A stretch of 64,000 bases of DNA from Vitis vinifera (lineage: Eukaryota; Streptophyta; Magnoliopsida; Vitales; Vitaceae), in contig NC_081808.1 of NCBI RefSeq assembly GCF_030704535.1, forward strand, positions 24,307,501 through 24,371,500, read 5' to 3'. The notes under the pieces were generated by a model, which did no database searches, had not been told where the DNA came from, and worked only from the letters and a program-made list of their open reading frames with translations. Position 1 is the stretch's first letter. Every line of letters begins with the position of its first letter. A program made the position numbers and the translations under genes. Of the stretch, positions 35,361 to 47,658 are shown one piece after another.

Positions 35361-36693
35361 TGTGAAACCAAGGTTTGGTTAATATTGATTTTGATGATAA
35401 CAAAACAAGGTTTAGAACTAATGATTATATTTTAAGTGTGATTAGGCTAGACGATTTTCAAAGTGGCAATCACAAAGACAAATCAAGTTAAGGAGAAATC
35501 ATGAAGAAGAAGACCACCTCAAAGAGAAGTGTTTTTCAAGACCCAAGTTTCATAAGATCTCTTTGTAAGGTTGTTGGTGCACTAGGATTTTCATGCATTA
35601 CATTTTTTACTTATGCACCAAAATCATCCAAGAGTTATTTTGTTTTAAATATTTTAAGAATTGGATGATTTCATGTTTTTCAACTAAAACCTTGTGTTAA
35701 ATGTTTTTCAAACTTGTTTTAAAAAGGTTTTAAGTTGAAAAAGTTAGTTGTTGAGCCAAAAAACGGCTCAACCGGTTGAACAGGATGAGGAACCGGTCGA
35801 CCGCAAGCTCAACCGGTCGAGGTCTGGGTCGACCCCCAGCTCAATCGATCGAGGCTCGGGTAGACTCCCAGCTCAACCGGTTGAGGGTGCAAAAAACTTT
35901 CTCTTTCTTCCAGAATAGTTGTTCAACCGGTCAAGGTTGAACCTCAACCAGTTGAGGTCCGATCGAGGTCCGGTTGAGGCCCAACGGTCACCTGTCAAAC
36001 ATTAAATGCTAACAGCTAGTCAACCGATCAACCCCTAACTTGACCAGTCGAACCCCCAAACGACTAGTTTGACTTTTCTCTTCTATAAAAAGGCTCCAAT
36101 CTTCATTGTTTAGTGAGCTTAACCTTCTCAAACTTTTCTTGAATATATTTGAGCCTTGGAAGAGTGTTTTTGAGTGCACCATTATTCTAAAACTTGCATA
36201 TCCTTAGTGCACCTTTCAATCCTAGTTTTCTTGTATAATTTGAGCTTAAAGTTCTTGTGTTAGGATTTTTATGAGATCATTTATTTGTAAACCTTTGAGA
36301 AGAAGTTTCTCAAGAGTGTGGTATTTCTTGAAAAGTGTAAAGGGTGCTTGGAATCAAAAGTTTAGGAGGGTGAATTGGAACCACAATTCAATTGTATTAC
36401 TTGAAGGCTTGGTTTGGAAGCCTTGAATTAGTGGAGCCTCAAGTTCGGGATTGAAGCTAGAGGAGAGTGGATCTAGGCCGGGTTGCGCCAAACCACTATA
36501 AACTCTTGTGCTTACATTCTCTCTTCCATACTCTTTAATTTATATGCAATTGTCTTTATATTACTCATTATATACTTGCATATAATTGTCTCTTACATTC
36601 ATATAGTTTAAATTTGCAAAAAGAGACCATCACCTTATTCACCCCCCCTTTAAGGTGATTACCATAGGTTGGATTAACATAATTTTTCTAACA
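35361..36693 (+). mobile_element. Solo LTR (SIRE/Maximus-type Copia, putative)
   Basis: The 1333-bp segment starts TGTGAAACC and ends TCTAACA (TGT…ACA) and is flanked by ATATA on both sides. It carries TTTTGATGATAACAAAACAA near its start and TTCACCCCCCC near its end, words common in long plant Copia LTRs. No gag or pol sequence lies next to it, so it is read as a solo LTR left by LTR-LTR recombination. It contains the GC-richer CAACCGGTCGA array described separately. Confidence 0.65.
35765..36055. repeat. Degenerate CAACCGGTCGA-type array
   Basis: About ten imperfect repeats of CTCAACCGGTCGAGG and variants (CAACCGGTTGA, CAATCGATCGAG) are spaced irregularly. The block is much richer in G, C and CpG than the surrounding DNA, and its units are near-palindromic around CCGG. 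Confidence 0.8.
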
Positions 36694-37155
36694 ATATATA
36701 TAATATAAAAATCCTCAAAATATTTATTGTTGCTTAGAATATTTTAATAAAAAAAATACTAGAATTTTTTTAACGGGTTACTTGATTAAAAGAGTCTGAG
36801 AAAACCCAATTTTAGAAATTTAACCCTTTGTCCATTTTTTGTCTAATTTTGACAAAAATACTCTTATTATTTTCTTATAAAAATAACATATGTAAATATT
36901 TGAAATGATGAAGGACATTTATGTAAAAAATGAGTTATTTTTTAAGTAAAAAATATGAAAAAGGTTAAATTCATAATTTGGGAATTATCTCATCTTTTTA
37001 ACCAAATATTTCTTTTTTTAATAGGTTGGTTGAGTTAGAAAATTGTATTAAGTTTTGAATGGACAAAAAATCTATTTTAGAGAACAGTCTACAAATGGGT
37101 ACAATTATGCGGAGAATTAAATCATTTTCTACCATCAATTTTGACGCAATCAACA

Positions 37156-37244
37156 GGCCCAACCCAAATTGTTTTCAGTGGGCCAGGTTGACAAAGCCCA
37201 GACCCAGTAAGGTTTAGCAAGCTGTAGTTCTGAGTTAGGGTTTA
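37156..37244 (+). promoter_or_regulatory. Site II and telo-box promoter motifs of the L17 gene
   Basis: Upstream of the L17 start lie GGCCCA (37156-37161), TGGGCC (37179-37184) and AGCCCA (37195-37200), then TTAGGGTTTA (37235-37244), the reverse of a telo-box AAACCCTAA. Clusters of TGGGCY (site II, bound by TCP factors) with a telo box are typical of plant genes for ribosomal and mitochondrial proteins. A pyrimidine-rich leader follows. Confidence 0.75.
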
Positions 37245-37327
37245 TCTCTCTTGTTTCTCTAAACTCGGTTTCAGAATCATTCCCACATCAGACCAGGGGA
37301 TTCTCTCTTTCCAAATCTCTCATCGCC

Positions 37328-40300
37328 ATGACGAAGTTCAGAAAGCTTGGTCGGCCCACTGGCCATAGAATGTCCATGCTCAGGTTTCAATTCAATTATA
37401 AGTTTTCCAAATCTTGGGTCTTACCAGCCGTACGGACTGAATGTAGTGTTTTTAAAATTTTCTTCCTTATTTTATGCCTTCAGAACAATGGTGTCGCAGT
37501 TGGTGAAGCACGAGCGCATTGAAACCACCGTTGCCAAGGTAAAACTGCTTCCTCTTTCAATGTTTTTTGTTTACATCTTTGTTTGTTTGCCGTGAAAATG
37601 TCGAGCGATGGAAGACGAGCTTGATGTTGAATGCATTTTGGTGATCAAGTCACAGAAACAAACCTTCCCCATCTCTCTTCTCTCTGTAGCTTCTCACTTC
37701 GCCTGATAGATAGTGGGTATTTGTGTTTGTTTATCCGGGGAAAATTTCCCAAAGTTATCTGTCACTTTCCCAGAAAATTAACAGTACCCGCGGATTTTTA
37801 CTTCGGGGGTGCGTCTCCGGACCAGTGTGGTGTCATGCTTCCGTCAGGACTGGTCTGTATGTAATTTCAAATATGCTATTTTTTGGATTGATATTGCTGT
37901 GCTGTGTGCTGTTGATAACTCAGATATGTTATTTGTGATATCTGAAAGTATGGGCATGATGGGGGTTTGAGACCTGTGTTTTGTTTTGTGTTTTTTGTTT
38001 GGTTGAATGTACTGGATTTGAAATTATAGAGAAGGGCGAGGGGCTTTCTTGGTTTGGGGGTTTTTTTGTGAGTGGGGATTTAACCTGGGTTTGGAGATTT
38101 GAGGCATTTTCTTTTTGTGGATATTGATTTTTTGGGGATTAGAACTGAAACTAAGGTGGGGTTTGGGAACTGAAAACTGAAATATGCATGCAAGGAGTGG
38201 TTTGGATCAGGATATGGTGATAGTTGCAGCTGTTTTGAGAACTTGAGCATTTGATTGCTCGATGACCAACACCACTGTGTGTGAGAATTTGCTAATGACT
38301 GTGAGTCATGGTTTAAAGTCACAGCATCACTCATTGACTTGGGAGGTTGTGAGGCACATCAACCTTGACATCTCACTGAGGCACATCAAACTTGACATCT
38401 TGGATTGGTATTAGATGATAGACAAAATATACTGGTTTGAAAGCTTAAAACTTCTAAAAGAGTTTTAAAAGAACTCATAAATAAAATTATATCACATGTA
38501 ACATTATTTGAATACTCATAAAAGAATGCATTCAGATTAATTTATAATAATAATTTATACATAATTGAAAATAAAATAGAGATAAATATATTAAAAGTAT
38601 TTTCAAAACATTATTATTTAATTTTACTATATGTAGTTAGATAATTTAATTTATTAATTTAAATAAAATTGTCATTAATTATTTATACCCATATCCATAT
38701 ATGAAGTTGCAACTTTGAACTTGGAAATTACTTGTTCTGTGGTACTTTTTTATTTTCCAATGATATCCTTTCGTAGGCATTAATTTATCAATAAAATTTT
38801 TTCTTATAATGTGTAATACATTTGTTTCATATTTCGTTGAGACATTGTGCTACAAAATGTACAAATTTTAGCCGAGAAAAATGATATAGTTATTGTTTAA
38901 AACATATGGTATAGATTAGTTTTTTATGAGTTAGCATAATATATATAGGGTTACTAATGTTGAGGACCTAGCTTGGGTTCTAGGTTGTAATGTATGGGTA
39001 CCCTCCCCACTAGTTATCTTGTCTATCATTTGGGAGCCCCTTTTAGATGATGATGAGTGTGGGATGTGGTGGAGCAAAAATTTCAGAAATAGCTTGCTAT
39101 GTGGAAGCAATAGTACCTATCAAAAAAGGAGGACTAACTCTAATAAAAAGTACTTCTTCTAACCTGCCAATTAGTTCATGTTATTATTTGTCATCTCGAG
39201 AAAGGTAAGCTTAAGGCTGGAAAAAAATCCAAAGAGATTTCCTTTTGTGGAGAGTTGCTTTGGTGATACTATGTCTTTGAACCATGCTCCTTGCCAAGTC
39301 TGCTGGAATTCAGACCATTGTTTTAATCCCAAGTGCTTGTGGGGTTGTAGATCTGGGTTCAGTGAGGTCATCACCTAAGAGCTTAGAGATGTTGCAAACC
39401 ATATGATGTTCATTCTTGATGTTTTCACCATTTATCAGGGTCAAGCCAACCTTACCAGTGTTGAATGAGAAGAAAAATCCAAGTGCCCCTTCTCCATTTT
39501 GGGGATTGGGAAGCGAGGAGAAGGATTTCTGAAGATTTCTAGGTAGGATTTGAACTCAGTTTAAAAGAAGCTTGCTGTTAGAAAGGCAGAAGAGAGGCTG
39601 TGGTAAGGCTTCCAAAGTGGGAATAGACTTCCTTTCAAAAACACTCGAAATGGTCTGCATGGTTCAAGTTGGTGGTCACATATGCAAGGTGTGAAACCAG
39701 TGAGCACTGCAGAAATGGACAGGGCTCAGGGCCTCATCATAATCTACATGAGATTGTTAATGGGGTTATAGAGGAGTTTCAGCTTAACCAATTCCTGTCT
39801 CTGAAGCAGGTGCAAATTCAAAATAATTCTGCAGGGCCTGCTTCAAGGTCTTCTATGTTGGTCCAGCCAATGACTGTTGTATTTCTCAAAAATTAAAAAA
39901 AAAAAAAGAGGGAAATCTCACTATTTCAAAATTTGACAAATTTCAAATCGGGAAAGCTTTAGAATAGGCAACATGTTTACTTTCTTCTTTCATAGGTGCC
40001 CGTGTGTATATGTAATTAAAAAAATTCACAATAATAGTAATTTGCATTATTTTAAATTTCAATAAGTTTAAAATTTGGAAATTTGTATGATGGAAACATG
40101 TTTGTTTCTTTGATTTTGCAATTTCAGGCTAAAGAGATCCGGCGGCTTGCTGATAACATGGTACAACTTGGAAAAGAGGTATGGTTAGCACATTTTTTTG
40201 GGGGGTTTTTCTTGTGTTTTTCTGGATATTATTTCTGAGTGGGTTGAGCCTTGAACATTTTTTTTGGATAGCCAAATTGAAGATTATAGATTAATAGATG

Positions 40301-42053
40301 CCTTGAAAAAGGTCAAAGTCCCAATTTCTTGGAGACTAAAAATTTATTAGAATTTAAACTTAATTTTTTTATTAGACAAGTTTTTTGTATTTCACTAACC
40401 ATTTTTAAGGTTGAGCCTAGAAACATTTCAATCCCTAATTTCTTTTGGGATGGCTATATAATTAAAGGTAAAACTACTATTCCTTCTGGTTAGAAAGGAT
40501 TACTAGAGTTTTTAAGAACAGATTGGAAATGCCAAATAATGTGAGTACAGAACCCCTTCTTCCTTTTTTGTTTTTTAAACCGGAGAATAAGAAGGTTTAT
40601 TTTTCAGTGGATTCCTTTTGTGGGGTTTCTATGCTTAATTTTGATGGTGGTTCTCTTTGTGCTCCAGCCAGAAGGGCATTGGAGGTGTTATAGGGGTCAC
40701 AACATTATCATTGTTTGAGATTACTCTTAAGTCTAAGGATTTGTACTGGCTGTAAAAGCAGAGATTTTATTCTTTTTAAAGGGTTTGAAATGGCTTCTTC
40801 TGTTGGGATCCCTAAGCTTATTCTCAATGGAGATTTTCTATTGTCTAATCTTGGTTCTTAATCAATCAGAGAGCCTTTTGGCAGTTTATTTCCTTGATCG
40901 GGCAGGATTAAGGATGGTGTGAGGGATGTGGTGGTTTCCTGTTAATAGGAAGCCCAAATCCACTTAGCCAAGAGGGGAGCTCTGTCCAATAATTCTTTCT
41001 TTTTGTTTTATTTTTCTCCTTTTCTCTTTCTTTCCTTTCTTTTCTTTTTCTTTTCATGCCCCTTTTGGGGTTTTGAGGTAGTGAGTGCCTAGTGCTTGGT
41101 TTTTTTCTATTTCTTTTTCTTCTTGGGGACAGCTTTGTTTATAAAGAAAATTATTTTTATTCCATCTTGAAATTATTACAGGGTTCTCTTTGTGCTGCAA
41201 GGCGTGCAGCAGCCTTTGTGCGAGGGGATGATGTGATTCACAAGCTATTCACTGAACTGGCTTATAGATACAAGTGAATCTTAAACCTGTTGCATTTTCA
41301 GTTTTCTTTTGTATGGTTGTAATATTGGATGGGCATTCTCTGTTTCAGAGATAGAGCTGGTGGATATACAAGATTACTTCGAACTCGCATACGAGTTGGT
41401 GATGCTGCACCAATGGCCTATATTGAGTAAGATTGTATTTGACTTGTTATTGCGATTGTTTTTTAGGAGTCAAGCATCTGTCTGACACTAGTGTCTTTCG
41501 AATGATTTTAGAAGATGTTACAATATTTCTTTTCTAAATAATGATTATAACTATTAATGTAATGACTAATGAGGATATAATATTCATCAAAATGGTTGTG
41601 TTACAAACATATTCATTAAGAAATTATGAAATTTTATATAATACGTATTTGAAAGTATGTCATCTATGCAAAATATTCATTGTAAATTATTTTTTGAAAA
41701 AACTTGGACAAACACTGTTATTAATGTGCTTTTTCAAGGCTTGACATTAATAACTACGACAATAATAGTAACAATAATAAAAGAAGTGAGGAATTCTGTC
41801 CTCTGAAGTTATTCGCTTATCTGATATTTCCATTGATGTACCCTGTTTGGCCTTTGTTGATGTCCGTCCTTGTTTTAATTATATGTTTACTCATGTGAAC
41901 AGGTTTATAGATAGAGAGAATGAGCTTAGACAGTCAAAACCTGCAACACCTCAGCCACCACAGAGAGTGCCCTTGGATCCCTGGACAAGATCCCGTCTCT
42001 GCAAGCAGTTTGCTCCCCCTAAGGAGGATAAGAGCTCTGATCCTGAGATTTGA
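37328..42053 (+). CDS. Ribosomal protein bL17 family (probably mitochondrial)
   Basis: Six exons join in frame: 37328-37383, 37484-37538, 40128-40178, 41182-41273, 41349-41426 and 41903-42053 (TGA), giving 160 residues. The N-terminus [20 protein letters not shown] is the bL17 signature, with RKLGR and H-R-x-[42 protein letters not shown] and [15 protein letters not shown] follow. bL17 binds 23S-type rRNA near the exit tunnel of the large subunit. There is no transit peptide-like leader, as in plant mitochondrial L17 homologues whose extension is C-terminal ([17 protein letters not shown]). Introns 2 (2.6 kb) and 3 (1.0 kb) contain LINE debris, yet all splice sites look sound. Confidence 0.92.
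39000..39908 (+). mobile_element. Retroelement remnant with poly(A) tail in L17 intron 2 (probable LINE)
   Basis: The block ends in AAATTAAAAAAAAAAAAAGAG (39890-39908). It contains short plus-strand frames with a Cys/His-containing peptide ([16 protein letters not shown] at 39295-39345), suggestive of a decayed zinc knuckle of a LINE ORF1. No reverse-transcriptase motif was seen. The left boundary is not defined. Confidence 0.35.
40430..41010 (+). pseudogene. LINE-type RNase H domain remnant in L17 intron 3
   Basis: The plus strand around 40630-40860 reads [21 protein letters not shown] and later [10 protein letters not shown]. This is the N-terminal D-G-S and central part of the plant RNase H domain found at the C-terminus of some LINE ORF2 proteins. 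At about 40945-40985 is AKRGALSN, like the usual AD-LAKRGA ending. Stops interrupt it. The remnant sits wholly within the intron. Confidence 0.6.
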
Positions 42054-42724
42054 AATGAGTTGATGGCTTGTAATAAGATTTTGTTCCATTCTTTCCTTCG
42101 CACATGGCTGAAACCTGTGCTTCAATTAAGTTTATGGGGATTGCCATTCATGGCAATGTATCAATCTCTGTTCCCTGACCAGCCATTGTGAGAACATAAA
42201 TGGGGATTAGTGCAGTGCGGATCGGTAGCATGTTTGGATTTGGATTGATAGGGCTAAAAAATATGGAGGTGAACCCTGTGGCTTTCTTGGAAGACATTAG
42301 CATGTTCTTGAGTGGTCATTAATAAGTTGTGACTGGTTTATCTGATTAAGCTTGTTATACATCCAGAATAATTTGCTCAGAATTGATCCAGTTGGATTCT
42401 TTTCAAAGTTTGAGATTGGGTTGTGGTCCAAGTGTTGGGGTTTTGGTTGTGGGTAGCAAACTAATCTACAGGAATGAGAAGATGCAGTGCTGATTTTGCG
42501 GGTTGTTGATGCCAAACCCACCCCATCCAGTGGCTGGTGAAAGGGAGGCCCCCCTTGAATGCAAAGCATGTCCAGGATTGAGGAAGGAGCTGAGGTAGCT
42601 GCATGTCAAACATGAAATTTGGTGAGCTGGTGAGCGTTACAAATACATTGTTAACCTTTTGATAAATAGAAGCTTAGCTTGCAAGTTGAGACTCATTCCC
42701 CACGGTTTGTAACCAGCCATAATC

Positions 42725-43030
42725 TTTGGGCTGTGTTTGGCTCTAGAAAATTTGAGGGAAAGAAAATAGAAGGAAAGTTTTTTAAAATCAATAAATTATT
42801 ATTTTTATGTTATTTTAAATTCATTTCACTTATTTTTCCTTTCTAATGTAAGAATTAAATAATCTTAAAATACATAAATTTTTAATTAATTACAATTGTA
42901 TTGGAATTTTTTTCATTATTTTCTATGGTAAAATGAAACTTGAGAAAATAACTTGTTTTTGGTATATATTTTTTCTGGGTATTCTTTGAAAATCAAATAT
43001 AGCTTTGGAGTGTGGAAGTAGGATCCAAAC
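42725..43030 (+). repeat. Dispersed repeat, family 2, copy 1
   Basis: It starts TGTTTGGCTCTAGAAAATTT and shares ordered blocks with 56773-57040: AAGAATTAAATAAT, ATAAATTTTTAAT and GAGAAAATAA. It is AT-rich and non-coding, probably a MITE or SINE-like unit. Confidence 0.55.
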
Positions 43031-43280
43031 ATGCCGCTGATCAAATATGAAATAACCATAATATCCATTTGGTTGGGTCCCAAGTTTTCTATAATGTTGT
43101 ATGTATCCCTCACTTGCCTTCTTTTTGGGGGTTTCTAAAAAAACTGCAGGAGTATTATTTTACGATATCAAGTGGTCCAAAGGACCAGAACCTCCTTAAA
43201 AAAAATGATACCCAGGATAGACTGAAGTACAGGAAAGGCCAGTGAGACATGATTTGTTGGTATCACAAAGACCTGAATCA

Positions 43281-43294
43281 TGAGTCATGAGTCA
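43281..43294. promoter_or_regulatory. Two adjacent TGAGTCA motifs
   Basis: TGAGTCATGAGTCA is a perfect 7-bp tandem of the GCN4/bZIP-type core TGAGTCA. No gene start is recognised nearby, so function is doubtful. Confidence 0.25.
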
Positions 43295-44157
43295 TGACCA
43301 GAGAAAAGCGTTTGAAGCTTCGGCTTTTGGTTGCTTTGCTTTCAATACAAAGTACAGGATACATGTAAGTCAGGCGTGTCCACATCATATGGTATGGTCT
43401 GGTCAGCCTTGTCTGGAAAGACAAGATACAGCCAATAGCAGAATACTTTCTGGAAGTTCTATGCATGGATTAATGGAGAAGAGATGGGAGATGGAGTAAC
43501 AGTGAGATACGTAGCGACTGGTGCAAGGCTTCAATCATATAACGAAGTCCCACCTTCTCTCTGTCTTCTTCTCTTCCCCACATTGCTTCATTTTCTTATA
43601 CTTGAAAAATCGTTTCTTAACCTCTCACAAGTCTAATCCATTATCATCAATCACCCATGATTACTATTTCCTTTAACCACCTCTCCTTCTCTGATTTACT
43701 TCAATCCAAAGCCAACAATACCCTCCTTCAGCCGTCTGGCAGGCTCCCAACTTTATTTGGGATTTTAATTATTTGCTTCACTCTCACAATTACCTGTTAA
43801 GAAGTTTTTAAATGATGATTGAAGTGATATTATCAAAAAGCTCCATCCTTGCTTCACTATCAACTCACTTGTAATTATACCTAGCTTTCTGTTGTTCCTA
43901 TTTTGCATAATAAACGTGTGATTTCCATGAGAAAGTGTTCCTTAATTATTTCCCATGGATTTTTTTTTAAAGATATAAAATAAAAACTTGGAATTGATAT
44001 TTTTTTTTTTTTTTTAAAAAAAAATGTTTTAGAACAAGTTAAAAAGACTTTTCTTTGTTTTATTACAAAAAACGTCATAATGTTATTTTTTTTTTTAATA
44101 TCCTAAAAAAATCATTTTTTTTTTCTTTACATGAACCAAAAATAATTTTGAAAACCT

Positions 44158-44533
44158 AAGATTTGGCAACCCTTTTCAAAAACGGTTTTCTGCTCTTCAA
44201 AATAAAAAAATTAGGTAAATATGTTTAACAATTAATAACCATTTTTTGTTTTCTATTTTTTAAGAACAACACATAAAGTGTTTTATGGTAACATTTTTTA
44301 AATTGTTTTTTTAAAAAATAATTATATAAACATGTAAAATGATTAAAAATAAAACATTAGAAATAAATAAGTATTTTTAAAATATATTTAAAATATTTAA
44401 AATAAATTAAAAATATTTTATGTTTCTAAAGAAATTTTTGTTTTACAAAATATAATGCAATAGTTTTCAAGAATTATTTTTTAAAACTATTTTTAAAACT
44501 ATTTTCAGAAATATTTACCAAACAAACCTTAAT
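44158..44533 (+). mobile_element. MITE-like repeat, family 1 (plus orientation)
   Basis: It starts AGATTTGGCAACCCTTTTCA and ends AATATTTACCAAACAAACC, so its ends are inverted relatives. The interior shares AAAATGATTAAAAATAAAAC with the other copies. About 376 bp, non-coding. Confidence 0.65.
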
Positions 44534-45895
44534 ATTTTCATTTATTTTATCAAATAAGCCTTAAACCTTTTTTCTTCAATTTCGAATGCGAGTAGATTTT
44601 AAAAATGTCGTTTTTTGCACTGAAATAAAAATCCATACTTTAAAATTCGAAATATGGGAAAAATTATTATTATTATTTTTTAAAAATAAAATATATATTT
44701 CATTTGATTTTATTGTTCATATTGCCTATTGTGTTAGGTGAAATAGTCCTTGAAAAGACCCTTAAACCTATACAACACCCTAATTAATATTACTTAAATA
44801 TTAAGATAAAAAATAAAATTAATGAAAAAATAAAAAATGAAAATAGAAACTTGGCATTTAGTGGTTATCTACGTGGGTCAACCAGTGACACCTTATCCGT
44901 CCATTCGTTCAAGATGGACAGACCTCTATTCTCATTACCAATAAAATAATGAAAAAAAGGAAAGGGTACCTACTTCTTAGGCCCAAGGCAAGCTAGTGAA
45001 CTACCAAATCTACCATTATGTTTAGGGCAAAAACAACCCTTAAATAGGGGCAACATTGTCCCTAAGAAAATAAATAAATTAATAAGTGTCTTTATAAATT
45101 TGACTTACAAAATGGTACCCACTTTGGAGGGGGCCTAAGAAAATAATGATTGGTCAGTGTTGTTTACTTGGTAAGTGAGATGGGACATTTGATCATCAAC
45201 TAGTTCAACCCATCTTTCTTTTTCCTCAACCAAATCTAGTAATCTTTACACAATCATAGCAATCATCTTTTTCTATTTTTTCAAAGGAAAAAATGCACAC
45301 AAAACTTGAAATTATGGTCATCCTTTTAATTTAAAATTTGATTACAAGTCATTGTGACGTATTGTTTTTAAGAATTAATTCGTATTTGTGAATTTAACCA
45401 TTTTTTATATTTGAAGAGTAACATTTTTAATATAAATACCTTTAACTATTTTAAGTATTTATATATATATGTTTAAAAAAAAGTTACTTTTATAAAATAA
45501 AAAAAATATTTTTGTCAAAATAAGATTTTAAAAAAAAGATGAACAGGATAAATTTTCAAAATCGGGTTTTTATTGACCCTTTTAATTAAATAACCATTTT
45601 TTAATGTTTTTTTTTATATAAATATCAGTAATTTACCCAAAAAAAAAAAAAAAAACAGACACTATCAATAGAATTTTTTTTCTTTAGAGAATGTCATGAA
45701 ATAATTTTTAGAATAATATTTAATAGATTTTTTTTCAAATATTATTATTTTTCTATATAACACACTATCAATAATATTATTAAAAGAAAATATTTTTTTT
45801 TGTATTTAATTTGATTTTTATAAGAGCCTTATAGAATGAAAACTCTTCTTAATCTTCAATGACCTTAATTATCTTAATCTTAGATCGTATTAGAA

Positions 45896-46256
45896 ATTTA
45901 GGGTATGTAGGATAACTGTTTTTTAAAACAATTATGAAAAACAATTTTTGAGAATAGTTTTTCAAAACTATTATGTGATATTTTTGTAAAACAAAAGTCT
46001 ATTTAGAAACTTAAAACATTTTTAATCTATTTTTAAATATGTTTTAAAAATATTTTTTTTCTATCTAATATTTTATTTTTAATCATTTTACATGTTTGTA
46101 TAAATATTTTTTAAAATGGTCATTACAAAATAAGTAAAAACAGTATAAAACAACTAAAATATATTATTTAAAAACAATTTTTGATTGTCAAACTTGTTTT
46201 CTTGATTTTTTGTTTTAGGAAAATTGCTTTTAAAAACAGTTATCAAACAAGTTATT
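45896..46256 (-). mobile_element. MITE-like repeat, family 1 (minus orientation)
   Basis: It starts TATGTAGGATAACTGTTTTT and ends AACAGTTATCAAACAAG. Interior blocks (TTTTTAATCATTTTACATG, GATTGTCAAACTTGTTTTC) are the reverse complement of those in the copy at 44158-44533. Confidence 0.65.
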
Positions 46257-47059
46257 AGATTTTCTTAATTATCATTTATGACACTTTTATAAAAAGATTA
46301 AATCATTAACAAAAATTTAATGTATGGTTTGTATATATTTTTATTTTAAATTTTAAAATAAAAAATAATTATTTATATTTATTTAAAAAAATAAGTTTAT
46401 CTCATATTATTAAATTTTGATTTATAGCATATTTTGATTTGAGATAATAATTTTTAAACCCATAAAAAATTACCATAATTTCAAGTTAGACTTACGATAG
46501 CAAATGCATTTCTTCCTTTTAAAATGAAAAACAAAATGTTATTTTTTTTTTTAAAAAAAGTAAAAAATAAAATTGATCTCCGAAGATATATTACAATTCT
46601 ATGTTATATATTCTTTTGAATGATGTAAGGTGGTGTTTGTTTTTTTAATTTTTTGTTGAAAATAAGTTGCTTTCTGATTTTAGATTATTTATTTATTTTA
46701 TTTTTTATTGATTTATTACTTATTTTGGAAAACAAATTCATAAATAAAAAATATTTAATTTTTTCTAAATATTAAAAGGAAAACATTGATTTTTCTTTAC
46801 TTATTAATACTTAATAAAAATAAAATATTAAAAAAAAATTAATTCTTAATACGATTAAATACTATTTAATTTTAACCGCTAAATGTTCAAAGAATATATA
46901 TATAATTTTTTTTTTCCATGAAGATTTCTATACTCCAAGCCACACAAGCACAAGTAAAGAAACCCCACAATTTTATTTTATTTTAAAAAGAGAATTCCAA
47001 ATGTAGAATTTAGATACGAATAAATAATGAAAAATGGAAAGGTAAATTTAAAAGGACGT

Positions 47060-47658
47060 TAGCTCTATCTCTCTCTATATTGAGGCTCCTTCCTCCTTTG
47101 AGTGTGCCTCCTTCACACCACCACCACCACCTTTGTGCGGAGCTCAAGACAGATCACTGGTCTGCTGTCTCTTTCTCACCTTCTTTCTCAACACCTCTCC
47201 TCTCTTTTTCTTCTTTCTTCCATTTGGTTTCTGTCTGCAACATCTCTTCTTTCTTCCACGTTGTGTTTCTCTCTCCCTCTGCATTAATGGTGTTTTGGTA
47301 GGTTTTCATTTCTGATATCTGTTTTTTTTTCCCCTTTCAATACAATTTGGTTTCTGGGTTCTTAACATTTCTGCTTGAGTTTCATAGTTTCGTTCTTTGA
47401 GATGACTTAAATACTATTCATTCTCCTGTTTTATCAATTTATTTCCCTATGTTTAAATCTTCCTCTGTTTCTTCTTTAGCTCTTTCCTTATGGGTTGTTG
47501 TTTTTTTTGTCCTTTCTTCTTTCATTTAATGTACCATGGACTCCATAATAAAGACAGTCTGTTTTATTCCAATTTCTTGGACCTGTCCAATTCATGATTT
47601 CTGTTTGTATATTGTGGTGGATCAGATGTTGCTTTTCTGCTGCTTCTAAGAGGTAGAG
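47060..47658 (+). promoter_or_regulatory. Putative 5' UTR region of the GUX gene
   Basis: A pyrimidine-rich leader (CTCTATCTCTCTCTATATT at 47064-47082 and long CT runs to 47290) ends near a donor-like TAG|GTTTTC at 47300. A leader intron would then run to near the ATG at 47659. The open frames read here are products of CT richness, not a protein. Confidence 0.45.

Larger units (their letters stand above)
43031..47040. other. AT-rich intergenic DNA between L17 and GUX
   Basis: No gene was recognised. It contains the inverted pair of family-1 repeats (44158-44533 and 45896-46256), T/A homopolymer runs around 43998-44024 and 45640-45655, and short frames without motifs. A possible further MITE end (GGTGGTGTTTGTTTTTTTAA) lies at 46629. 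Confidence 0.55.

Noticed and set aside
47080..47315. Three overlapping serine/phenylalanine-rich frames
   Set aside because: They are readings of a CT-rich 5' leader in all three frames.
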